From Chloroflexota bacterium (GTDB lineage: Bacteria > Chloroflexota > Limnocylindria > Limnocylindrales > CSP1-4), in assembly GCA_021787395.1 (NCBI GenBank), contig JAJYLZ010000040.1, forward strand, positions 1 through 32,162: a stretch of 32,162 nucleotides of DNA. Direction: 5' to 3'. The notes beneath the pieces are model-generated. The model did not search any database, was not told the DNA's origin, and worked only from the letters and a program-made list of their open reading frames with translations. Positions 7,743-14,498 of this stretch are shown here, in pieces. The position numbers and the translations under genes were made by a program. Each line of letters opens with the position of its first letter. Position 1 is the stretch's first letter.

Positions 7743-7937
7743 ATGGCGTCAATGGCCATCAATGACCTGGGGCCGATGCTCACCGCGAGCGAAGTGGCCG
7801 AGATGCTCCACCTCCACGTCAACACCGTGAAGCGGCTGGGCGACCGCGGCGAGCTGCCGTACTACCGCGTCTGCAAGCGCGGCGACCGCCGCTTCCGGCT
7901 CGAGGACGTGATGCAGTTCCTCGCCCGCAACCGCTGA
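7743..7937 (+). CDS. BldC/excisionase-type helix-turn-helix regulator
   Basis: This 64-residue protein is almost entirely a MerR-superfamily winged helix of the excisionase/BldC type: LTASEVAEMLHLHVNTVKRL is the helix-turn-helix, followed by GELPYYRV and the RRFRLEDVMQFLA wing and helix. Such proteins bind DNA cooperatively, as phage excisionases or as small transcription regulators. No integrase or prophage genes are nearby, so a chromosomal regulatory role is more likely. The ATG at 7743 has an AGAGGGA site upstream. A cluster of TCGGAC repeats immediately upstream may be its own operator. Confidence 0.88.
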   Translation: MASMAINDLGPMLTASEVAEMLHLHVNTVKRLGDRGELPYYRVCKRGDRRFRLEDVMQFLARNR

Positions 7938-8016
7938 TCGGCGCTCGCGGACGACAGGCTGCGGGCGGTCCGGGCGGGCTCGACGGCCCGCCTCGGCGAC
8001 CCGGGGCTGACCAGGC

Positions 8017-9309
8017 TCAGCCCCGCAGCGCCCCCTCGAAGATCCGGAGGGACTCCTCCACCTCCGCCACCGTCACGTCGAGCGGCGGGATCCACCGGAT
8101 CACCTGGTGCGCCATCCCGCACGACAGCAGCAGCAGCCCGGCATCCCGGGCCCGCTCGATGACCGCGTCCGCCGTGGACCCGTCGGGGATGCGCGAGGCT
8201 CGGTCCTTCACGAACTCCACGCCGATCATCAGCCCGCGCCCGCGCACGTCGCCGATGGCGGGGCTGTCCGCCATCAGCTCCCGCAGGCCGCCGAGCAGCT
8301 CCGCGCCGCGCGCCCGGGCGTTCTCTAGCAGGCCCTCCTCGGCGATCGTCTCTAGCACGGCGACGCCGGCCGCGCAGGCCACCGGGTTCCCGCCGTACGT
8401 GGTGCCGTGGGCCCCCTTGCCCCAGGCCTGCATCGTGTCCTTGGACGCGACCACGGCCGAGAGCGGCAGCCCGTTGGCGATCGCCTTGGCCACGCACACG
8501 ACGTCCGGGACGATGCCGGACTCCTGGAACGCCCACATGTCGCCGGTGCGGCCGTAGCCCGACTGCACCTCGTCCGCGATCAACAGGATCCCGTGCCTGG
8601 TGCATCGTTCGCGGAGGCCCTGGAGGAACGCCGCCGGGGCCGGGTAGTAGCCGCCCTCGCCCTGGACCGGCTCGATGACCACGGCCGCGACCTCGTCGGG
8701 GGAGACCGTGGTCGAGAGCAGGCCGTCGAAGTGCTTGAGCGAGTCGGCGACCGCCTTCTGCTCGTCGCCGCCGTAGTAGCGGTACACGCCCGGGTAGACC
8801 GTGATGTACACCGCCGGCAGCAGCGGCTCGCAGCCGCGGCGGTAATTGAGCGACGAGGTCGTGACGCTCATGGCCCCGATCGTCCGGCCGTGGAACGCGC
8901 CGCGGAACGCGATGACGGCGGGTCGCCCGGTGACCCGGCGGGCGAGCTTGATCGCGGCGTCGATGGTCTCGGAGCCGGAGTTGAGGAACAGCACGCTGTC
9001 GAGCGGGTCGGGGAGGGTGTCCGCGAGCATCTGCGCGAGCTTGACCGTGGGCTCGCTGAAGCCGATCGCATGGACCGGCCCCATCAGCCGGTCCACCTGG
9101 GCGTGCACGGCGGCCGCGACGCGCGGGTGCGCATGCCCGAGCGCCGTGACGGCGATGCCGTTCGCGAAGTCCAGGTAGCTGTTGCCCGCGGTGTCGTACA
9201 GGCGGTGGCCGATCCCGTGGGACCAGCTCTTGTCCATGTACCGGCCGAGGATGGGGCTCATGTTGGCGTCCGCCAGGGCGGCGAGGTCGAGCGCGTCGGA
9301 GGTGTCCAC
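8017..9309 (-). CDS. Class III pyridoxal-phosphate aminotransferase (4-aminobutyrate aminotransferase-like)
   Basis: This 430-residue enzyme of the ornithine/4-aminobutyrate/acetylornithine aminotransferase family has the usual length for a GabT-like enzyme. The PLP-binding features are SGSET (111-115), FRGAFHGRT (135-142), D246 in IADEVQ, which contacts the PLP nitrogen, and K275 in VAKAIANG, the Schiff-base lysine. GTYGGNPVAC-like residues (TTYGGNPVAC) follow. The expected reaction is transfer of an omega-amino group to 2-oxoglutarate; the exact substrate cannot be told from sequence. The start is GTG 9309 because it fits the family N-terminus. TATACT ends 6 bases upstream with no ribosome site, so it is probably leaderless. 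Confidence 0.92.
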   Translation of the reverse strand: MDTSDALDLAALADANMSPILGRYMDKSWSHGIGHRLYDTAGNSYLDFANGIAVTALGHAHPRVAAAVHAQVDRLMGPVHAIGFSEPTVKLAQMLADTLPDPLDSVLFLNSGSETIDAAIKLARRVTGRPAVIAFRGAFHGRTIGAMSVTTSSLNYRRGCEPLLPAVYITVYPGVYRYYGGDEQKAVADSLKHFDGLLSTTVSPDEVAAVVIEPVQGEGGYYPAPAAFLQGLRERCTRHGILLIADEVQSGYGRTGDMWAFQESGIVPDVVCVAKAIANGLPLSAVVASKDTMQAWGKGAHGTTYGGNPVACAAGVAVLETIAEEGLLENARARGAELLGGLRELMADSPAIGDVRGRGLMIGVEFVKDRASRIPDGSTADAVIERARDAGLLLLSCGMAHQVIRWIPPLDVTVAEVEESLRIFEGALRG

Positions 9310-9315
9310 GGGCCG

Positions 9316-9321
9316 AGTATA
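9316..9321 (-). promoter_or_regulatory. -10 TATACT for leaderless aminotransferase
   Basis: TATACT, a near-consensus -10 hexamer, ends 6 bases before GTG 9309, so transcription should start at the start codon. No clear -35 element is seen. Confidence 0.55.
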
Positions 9322-9620
9322 GGCAGCGCGGAGCGTGCGCTGGGAGACGCCGCGCGGAAGCCCCTCCGGCTGCCTCGCCGCCGTCGTGTGCGCGGCCGAC
9401 GCCATGTTCCGGATCGTTCACCAATCGCGGAACGATCTCCGCCGCGACTGTTGCACCGGCCGGGCCAGGGGCCCGCCGGTCCCGGCCGGCGCCTGCCGGG
9501 ACCGGCACCCCGCCCGGGCCATTCGCCCCGCGCTCCACGGGCGCACCGCCGCGCATTGCCGCGCCCCGCCCGGGCCATGCGCCTCCCGCCAGGGCCATGC
9601 GCCGCGCCCGGAGGAGCCCA

Positions 9621-9698
9621 CCGGCAGGCGCCCCCCGGCAGGCGCCCCCCGGCAGGCGCCCCCCGGCAGGCGCCCCCCGGCAGGCGCCCCCCGGCAGG
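9621..9698. repeat. 14-bp tandem repeat, 5.6 copies
   Basis: Five perfect copies of CCGGCAGGCGCCCC (9621-9690) are followed by the first 8 bases of a sixth. Perfect identity suggests recent expansion, by slippage or unequal crossing-over. Confidence 0.95.
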
Positions 9699-9877
9699 TT
9701 CATGCGTCCAGCGGGTCCATGATGCAACGAGCGCACGAACCATCTGTGGGCTGCATGGCCCGGGCGCGGAGCCGTCCGATCCGGACCCACCAGCGCACGG
9801 GCGACTCGCCGGGTGCATCCGCCGTGCGGCGTCGGCACGATGGACCCGCTGGGCGAATGGCCGCGCTGGGCCGACGC

Positions 9878-9987
9878 ACGGCTGCGCGCACCGCGACGCA
9901 CGGCTGCGCGCACCGCGACGCACGGCTGCGCGCACCGCGACGGATGGCCGCGCGCACCGCGACGGATGGCCGCGCGCACCGCGACGC
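9878..9987. repeat. 22-bp tandem repeat, five copies
   Basis: Five consecutive 22-base units begin at 9878, 9900, 9922, 9944 and 9966. They share the core GCGCGCACCGCGACG. The first two are identical; the later ones change the flanks from ACGGCT to ATGGCC. Degenerate related words continue to about 10060. Confidence 0.93.
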
Positions 9988-10198
9988 ACGACCGCGCTGG
10001 GCCGAGGCACGGCCGCGCTGGGCCGCGACGCACGGCCGAGCGCATCCCCGCGCGCATCCCCGCGCGTGGCCAGCACGATGGACCCGCCGCACGCTCCCGC
10101 GCGCATCCCCGCGCATGGCCGCATGCGCCACCCGCGCGCCGCCGTGTCGTCCCGGTGTCGAGGCCCGGGACGGCTCTCGGGCCGCGGACGGACGGCGG

Positions 10199-10204
10199 TA
10201 GCAT
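10199..10204 (+). promoter_or_regulatory. Possible -10 element for acyl-CoA dehydrogenase
   Basis: TAGCAT lies 46 bases before GTG 10251 at the right border of the repeat region. Transcription would begin near 10211 and give a leader containing a weak GAGG. No -35 element is obvious. Confidence 0.3.
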
Positions 10205-10250
10205 GGGTCCACCGACCGCCGCAGCCCGAAACCCCGAGGCAACCAGCACC

Positions 10251-11453
10251 GTGATCGACTTCACGCTGACCGACGAGAACAAGCTCGTCCGCGACGCCGC
10301 GCGGGCGTTCGTCGAGGCCGAGATCCTGCCCTACATCCGCGAGTGGGACGCCAGCGGCGAGACCCACCGCGAGGTGTTCGCGAAGATGGGCGAGCTGGGC
10401 TTCCTGGGCGCTCCGATCCCCGAGCAGTACGGCGGCTCCGGGATGGACTACATCAGCTTCGCCATCCTGTGCGAGGAGCTCGAGCGGGCCGACACGGCCT
10501 TCCGCGTCGTCCAGAGCGTTCACGTCGGGCTGAACAGCCTGACGCTCCTGCAGTGGGGCACGGAGGAGCAGCGGCAGCGCTGGCTGGTCCCCCAGGCCAA
10601 GGGCGAGAAGCTGGCGACGTTCGGGCTGACCGAGCCGGGCGTGGGGACCGACGCGGGCAACCTCGCGACGACCGCGCGCCGCGACGGCGACAGCTACCTG
10701 CTCAACGGCGGCAAGATCTGGATCAGCCTGGCCGACCTCGCCGACCACTTCCTCGTGTTCGCCACCGTGGACCGGGCGAAGAAGCACAAGGGCATCACGG
10801 CGTTCGTGGTCGAGCGGGGGATGCCCGGCCTGACCACTGGCACGCTCCACGGCAAGATGGGCATCCGCGCCGGCAACACGGGGCTGATCAACTTCGAGAA
10901 CGTGCGGGTGCCGGTCGAGAACCGCATCGGCGAGGAGGGCGAGGGCTTCCTCATCGCCATGAGCGCCATCGACCAGGGGCGGTACACGGTGGCGGCGGGC
11001 GCCGTCGGCCTTGCGCAGGCCTGCCTCGACGCGTCGCTCAAGTACGCCCACGAGCGCCACACCTTCGACCAGGAGATCGGTCAGCACCAGCTGGTCAAGC
11101 AGATGATCGCCAACATGGCGAAGGGGACGGAGATCGGGCGGCTGCTCGTCTGGCAGGCGGGGGTGCTCAAGAACCGCGGCCTGCGCAACACCCGCGAGAC
11201 CTCGCTCGCCAAGTGGCACGCCACCGAGCACTCGGTCCAGGCCGCCCTCGACGCCATCCAGATCCACGGCGCCAACGGCTACTCCAACGAGTTCCCCGTG
11301 GAGCGGTACCTGCGCAACTCCAAGGCCGCCGTGATCTACGAGGGCACCAGCCAGCTGCACACGCTCATCCAGGCCGACTACGCGCTGGGCTACCGCCACG
11401 ACCGCCCGCTCCGCTGCGAGCCGTGGCCCGCGCAGGGCTTCGAGCGCGGCTGA
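10251..11453 (+). CDS. Acyl-CoA dehydrogenase
   Basis: This 400-residue flavoprotein of the acyl-CoA dehydrogenase family catalyses alpha,beta-dehydrogenation of acyl-CoA esters, passing electrons to ETF. The N-terminal helical domain (FTLTDENKLVRDAAR) is followed by the FAD/substrate beta domain (FGLTEPGVGTDAGN, KIWISLADLADHF) and the C-terminal helical domain. The catalytic base is E364 in VIYEGTSQ, the position used by short- and medium-chain enzymes. GTG 10251 matches the family start (xDFTLTxE). An in-frame ATG at 10203 would add 16 residues of low complexity. The divergent aminotransferase next door and the mutase at 22022 fit branched-chain or amino-acid degradation, but this is inference. 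Confidence 0.93.
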   Translation: MIDFTLTDENKLVRDAARAFVEAEILPYIREWDASGETHREVFAKMGELGFLGAPIPEQYGGSGMDYISFAILCEELERADTAFRVVQSVHVGLNSLTLLQWGTEEQRQRWLVPQAKGEKLATFGLTEPGVGTDAGNLATTARRDGDSYLLNGGKIWISLADLADHFLVFATVDRAKKHKGITAFVVERGMPGLTTGTLHGKMGIRAGNTGLINFENVRVPVENRIGEEGEGFLIAMSAIDQGRYTVAAGAVGLAQACLDASLKYAHERHTFDQEIGQHQLVKQMIANMAKGTEIGRLLVWQAGVLKNRGLRNTRETSLAKWHATEHSVQAALDAIQIHGANGYSNEFPVERYLRNSKAAVIYEGTSQLHTLIQADYALGYRHDRPLRCEPWPAQGFERG

Positions 11454-11474
11454 CGGGGCTGACGGTCCGGGCGT

Positions 11475-11900
11475 TCAGCCCGCCGCGCCGGCGACGCTCG
11501 CCGGCCACATCGCCTCGAGGCCCGCAAGGTCGAAGAAGTAGTCGCGCCCCCAGACGGCCTTGCCGCCCTTCATCTTGAGCACCGTGATGCCGTCGTGGCT
11601 GAACCGGCGCCCGTCGCGCGTCACCTCGTCCACCGTCCAGTCCACGTAGACCATGTTCGACAGCGTCAGTCCGACCGGGTTCGACATGGCGACGTGGCGA
11701 ATCGTGAAGTGCATCGACTCCAGCTCGTCGAAGATGCGGCCGAAGAACGCCCGGATGGCCTCCTTGCCCTCGTGCCGGCCGCTGATCGGGGTGCGGCCCG
11801 GGAACTCGAACACGCCGCCCTCGGCCCACGCTGCCATCACGGCGTCGAGGTCCTTGCGGTTCATCGCCTCGTAGCTGTGCGCAATCTGCGCCTCGAACAT
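11475..11900 (-). CDS. SnoaL-like (NTF2-fold) protein
   Basis: This 141-residue NTF2-like protein of the SnoaL-like group has N-terminal helices (YEAMNRKDLDAVMAAWAEGGVFEFPG), a GKEAIRAFFGRIFDEL helix and then beta strands ending in WGRDYFFDLAGLEAMW. These small cone-shaped proteins act as cyclases, isomerases or binding proteins. The Asp/His pair of SnoaL cannot be assigned safely, so the substrate is unknown. The ATG at 11900 has an excellent AGGAGGTG site 6 bases upstream. It is convergent with the acyl-CoA dehydrogenase. Confidence 0.8.
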   Translation of the reverse strand: MFEAQIAHSYEAMNRKDLDAVMAAWAEGGVFEFPGRTPISGRHEGKEAIRAFFGRIFDELESMHFTIRHVAMSNPVGLTLSNMVYVDWTVDEVTRDGRRFSHDGITVLKMKGGKAVWGRDYFFDLAGLEAMWPASVAGAAG

Positions 11901-12018
11901 CGCCCACCTCCTCGCAGGGAGGCTGGCACCGCAGGCCGTCGGACGGCAGTGCCGGGCGGGCCGAGTCGACCGCCGACTGACCCGACCGCTCCGCCGCGAG
12001 CCGCAGTCCGCCGCCCGT

Positions 12019-12921
12019 TCAGGCGGCCGGCTCTCCGTCGACCGCGTCGGGCCGGGGACCGGGGAGGGCAGCCAGCCTCCCCCTCGGCTCGACCGCGGTC
12101 GCGCGCCCGGTGGCCGACACGATCAGCGCGACGCCGGCCACGATCACGACGGCCGCCGCCGCGGTCTGGACTGTCACCGGTTCGCCCAGCAGCCAGCTGT
12201 ACACCACGTAGCCAACCAGGCTGCCGACCAGGATCAGGTACGCGAGGCCGACCCACGCCTCCGGCGTGACGGCAGCCGGGTCGAAGGCGCGCCACTCGCC
12301 GATCGGGATCGCGATGAGGAGCATCAGCAGCCCGGCGGCCAGCATCTCGACGCCGGTCGCCAGCAGGGCGGGCTTGGGGAGCACCGCCCGTCGGGTGGCG
12401 TACAGCGAGCCCGTGGCCCAGCACATCGGGGACACGACGAGGGCGAGGACCCCGGTGGCCTCCGAGCCGCCCGCGCCCAGGGCCGGGCCGGCCAGGATGG
12501 CGACCCCCGCCAGGCCGATCGCGGTGCCGACGACCGCGCGCCGCGGCATCCGGTCGCCGAACACGACGCGGGCGAACACGCCCACCCACATGGGCATCAG
12601 CGCGATCAGCAGCGCGGCCACCCCCGACGCCACCGTCTGCTCGCCCCAGGCCACCAGGCCCATGCCGCCGGCGAGCAGGAAGGCCCCCACGATCGTGGCG
12701 TCCCGGACCTGCGAGGGGCTGGGACGGCCGACCCGTCCGCGCGAGGCCAGCACGACGCCGGGGATCAGGACCGCCCCCGCCGCCACGAACCGGATGCCGC
12801 CCATGACGTAGGGCGGCATGGACGCGACGGCGATGCGGATGCCGAGGTAGGTCGAGCCCCAGACGAAGTAGAGGGTCACGATCCCGGCCCAGACGGCGAG
12901 CGGGCTGGCGGCGCGGCGCAC
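12019..12921 (-). CDS. EamA/DMT-family transporter, apparently lacking one helix
   Basis: This 300-residue membrane protein is built of the two EamA repeats of the drug/metabolite transporter superfamily (YFVWGSTYLGIRIAVASMPP start, GIRFVAAG, ALLIALMPMWVGVFA). Family members normally have ten helices. In the second repeat, GYVVYSWLL is followed directly by GEPVTVQTAAAAVVIVAGVALI, while relatives have about 25-30 residues (a helix ending ..NPVVAVLLGxxxLGEP) between these points. One helix therefore seems to be missing in frame. The substrate is unknown. The GTG 12921 start has GAGGAG 7 bases upstream. Confidence 0.85.
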   Translation of the reverse strand: MRRAASPLAVWAGIVTLYFVWGSTYLGIRIAVASMPPYVMGGIRFVAAGAVLIPGVVLASRGRVGRPSPSQVRDATIVGAFLLAGGMGLVAWGEQTVASGVAALLIALMPMWVGVFARVVFGDRMPRRAVVGTAIGLAGVAILAGPALGAGGSEATGVLALVVSPMCWATGSLYATRRAVLPKPALLATGVEMLAAGLLMLLIAIPIGEWRAFDPAAVTPEAWVGLAYLILVGSLVGYVVYSWLLGEPVTVQTAAAAVVIVAGVALIVSATGRATAVEPRGRLAALPGPRPDAVDGEPAA

Positions 12922-12928
12922 GGTCGGG

Positions 12929-12958
12929 CTCCTCGAGCGATGGTGTCAGGGCAGTCTA
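12929..12958 (-). promoter_or_regulatory. Promoter -10 and ribosome site of the EamA gene
   Basis: On the minus strand TAGACT (12958-12953) is followed by a short leader with GAGGAG (12934-12929), which sits 7 bases before GTG 12921. This is a conventional leadered start, in contrast to the leaderless starts elsewhere in the window. Confidence 0.45.
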
Positions 12959-13022
12959 GCCAGCCGATGGCCCTTGCGCTAACCGACTAGGCCAACGGGT
13001 GTCCGCCGCAGGACGACAGCGC

Positions 13023-13805
13023 CTACGCCGCGTCGGCCGCCGTCGGGCGGCACGCCCGGCACGGGCGGTAGCCGAGGGCGTCGGCCTCCCGCAGGGTCCG
13101 GAACGTGACGCGGTGCCGCTGGGAGACGCGCCGAGCGTGACGGCAGGTCGGCCAGCAGACGACGTGCGTGGTGTCCGAGCCGACCAGGCGCTCGCCGCGG
13201 CGCGCGGCGTCCTCCAGGGCGCCGGGGTCCAGCCCCTCCGAGGCGAGGATCGCCCGCTTGTTGTGCGGGCCGCCCAGCGAGTAGTTGCCGATCAGCCCGT
13301 CGGCGCGCACGACGCGGTGGCAGGGGACGAGCAGCGGGACGGGGTTGTGGCCGAGCGCCGTCCCGACGGCCCGGACGGCCCTGGGCCGGCCGATCTCGAC
13401 CGCGACCCAGCCGTACGGCCGAACCTCGCCGAACGGGATCTCGAGCGCCTTCTCCCAGACGGCCACCTCGAACGGCGTGCGGCCGCGGAGGTCGAGCCGG
13501 ACCTGGGCGCGGCGGTCGCCGGCCAGGCGGCGCGCCACCGCGGAGGCCAGCCCCGACGGAAGGGCGTCCCGGACGTGCGTCCGGCGGCCGGTCCGGGCGG
13601 CGTGCTCGGCCGCGATGGCCACCCCGTCGTCACCGAGGTCCACGCCGGCGACGCCGCGGCCGTTCCAGGCGACCCACAGCGTCCCGATGGCGGACGGGAG
13701 CGGTGCGATCCGGTCGGCGAGGCCGACCTCCACCAGCACGTCGTCGGCCAGATTGGCGGGCGCGGACACCGCGAGCGCCGTGAGCCGTGCGGAATCGGCG
13801 GTCAT
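13023..13805 (-). CDS. O6-alkylguanine-DNA alkyltransferase fused to a C-terminal Ada zinc domain
   Basis: This 260-residue DNA-repair protein has an MGMT/Ogt methyltransferase domain at residues 40-192, with the helix-turn-helix region and the acceptor cysteine C162 in VPCHRVV. It is followed by an Ada-type zinc domain at 200-255 with C217, C221, C249 and C252. The spacing (4, 28, 3) is nearly that of E. coli Ada C38/C42/C69/C72, where C38 takes methyl groups from phosphotriesters. In Ada the zinc domain is N-terminal and is followed by an AraC helix-turn-helix; here the order is reversed and the AraC part is absent. The ATG 13805 start overlaps the stop of the sigma-factor gene by 4 bases (ATGA), indicating translational coupling. 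Confidence 0.9.
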   Translation of the reverse strand: MTADSARLTALAVSAPANLADDVLVEVGLADRIAPLPSAIGTLWVAWNGRGVAGVDLGDDGVAIAAEHAARTGRRTHVRDALPSGLASAVARRLAGDRRAQVRLDLRGRTPFEVAVWEKALEIPFGEVRPYGWVAVEIGRPRAVRAVGTALGHNPVPLLVPCHRVVRADGLIGNYSLGGPHNKRAILASEGLDPGALEDAARRGERLVGSDTTHVVCWPTCRHARRVSQRHRVTFRTLREADALGYRPCRACRPTAADAA

Positions 13806-14377
13806 GCCGTCACCTCCTCGAGCCCGGCCTCGGCCGCGGCCGCGCGCAGCAGCGCGAGCCCGCGGTGGACCTGGGCCTTGAGCGTGCCCTCGGGCCGGCC
13901 GAGGACCTCGGCCAGCTCCGAGTACGAGAGGTCGTCGATGTGGCGGAGGACCACCGGGACCCGATAGCGCTCCGGGAGCGTCGCCAGCGCCGCGGCCAGC
14001 CGCTCGCGGTCGTCGGCGGCCTGGGCCATCGCGGCCGGGCCGTCGCGGCTGGGCGCCGCCGGCTCGGCGCCGCCGCTCAGCCCGTCGAGCGCCAGCGCGG
14101 CCGGGCGGCCCCGCCGCGACCGGTTCCGGCACACGTTGACCACGATCGTCGCCAGCCACGGCCGGAGCCGGAGCTCGCGGATCCGGGCGGCCTCGTAGGA
14201 GGCGAGGGCCCGGTACGCGCGGACCAGCGCGTCCTGGGCCGCCTCCTCGGCGTCGTGCGGGTCGCCCAGGACCCGCAGCGCGATCGCGTAGCAGCGGTCG
14301 GCGTGGGCGCGCACCAGCGGCTCGAAGGCGGCGTCCAGATCGCGGGCGAGGGCTTGGGCGAGGGCTTGGTCGTCCAT
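13802..14377 (-). CDS. ECF-type RNA polymerase sigma factor
   Basis: This 191-residue sigma-70 family protein contains region 2 (AFEPLVRAHADRCYAIALRV, DAEEAAQDALVRAYRAL, PWLATIVVNVCRNRSRR) and region 4 (LPERYRVPVVLRHIDDLSYSELAEVLGRPEGTLKAQVHRG). A Gly/Ala/Pro-rich linker lies between them. ATG 14377 is chosen by fit to the family length; a GTG precedes it directly. The gene overlaps the alkyltransferase gene by ATGA, so the sigma factor and the repair protein are made together. It may direct a response to alkylation stress. No anti-sigma factor is adjacent. Confidence 0.9.
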   Translation of the reverse strand: MDDQALAQALARDLDAAFEPLVRAHADRCYAIALRVLGDPHDAEEAAQDALVRAYRALASYEAARIRELRLRPWLATIVVNVCRNRSRRGRPAALALDGLSGGAEPAAPSRDGPAAMAQAADDRERLAAALATLPERYRVPVVLRHIDDLSYSELAEVLGRPEGTLKAQVHRGLALLRAAAAEAGLEEVTA

Positions 14378-14486
14378 CACACCGGTAGAACACGGCCGGG
14401 GCCGGCATGGTTGCGCGGTTGGGGCGGACCGCAACCGCTACCGCGTCACGACCGCGCGGCATGGCATCGAGGGCATCGTCGCATGC

Positions 14487-14492
14487 CACAAT
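14487..14492 (+). promoter_or_regulatory. -10-like CACAAT before methyltransferase start
   Basis: CACAAT ends 6 bases before ATG 14499 with no ribosome site. It is a weaker hexamer than the TAnnnT elements at other starts, but has the same spacing. Confidence 0.35.
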
Positions 14493-14498
14493 GCAGCC

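Larger units (their letters stand above)
9322..10250. other. Repeat-rich non-coding region between divergent genes
   Basis: These roughly 930 bases lie between the aminotransferase and the acyl-CoA dehydrogenase and contain no believable gene. They hold two tandem arrays with 14-bp and 22-bp units, listed separately. A 13-bp inverted repeat joins 9708-9720 to 9840-9852 (CCAGCGGGTCCAT). A 14-bp direct repeat CACGATGGACCCGC occurs at 9836-9849 and 10074-10087. There are also several copies of GCGCATCCCC and of CGGGCCATGCGCC-like words. Array units that are not multiples of three argue against coding use of the long open frames here. Confidence 0.75.

Noticed and set aside
7743-7937. Prophage excisionase
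   Set aside because: No integrase, attachment site or phage genes are seen. Small BldC-type regulators of the same fold are common on chromosomes.
9878-9987. CRISPR array
   Set aside because: The 22-base units are directly adjacent with no unique spacers, so this is a plain tandem repeat.
9813-10250. N-terminal extension of the acyl-CoA dehydrogenase into the repeat region
   Set aside because: The extension is repeat-derived Arg/Ala/His-rich sequence. The family N-terminus begins at GTG 10251.
7862-10282. Long minus-strand open frame over the aminotransferase and repeat region
   Set aside because: It is composed of Arg/Ala/Gly-rich shadow sequence. The aminotransferase in another frame has full family conservation, and the repeat units are not multiples of three.
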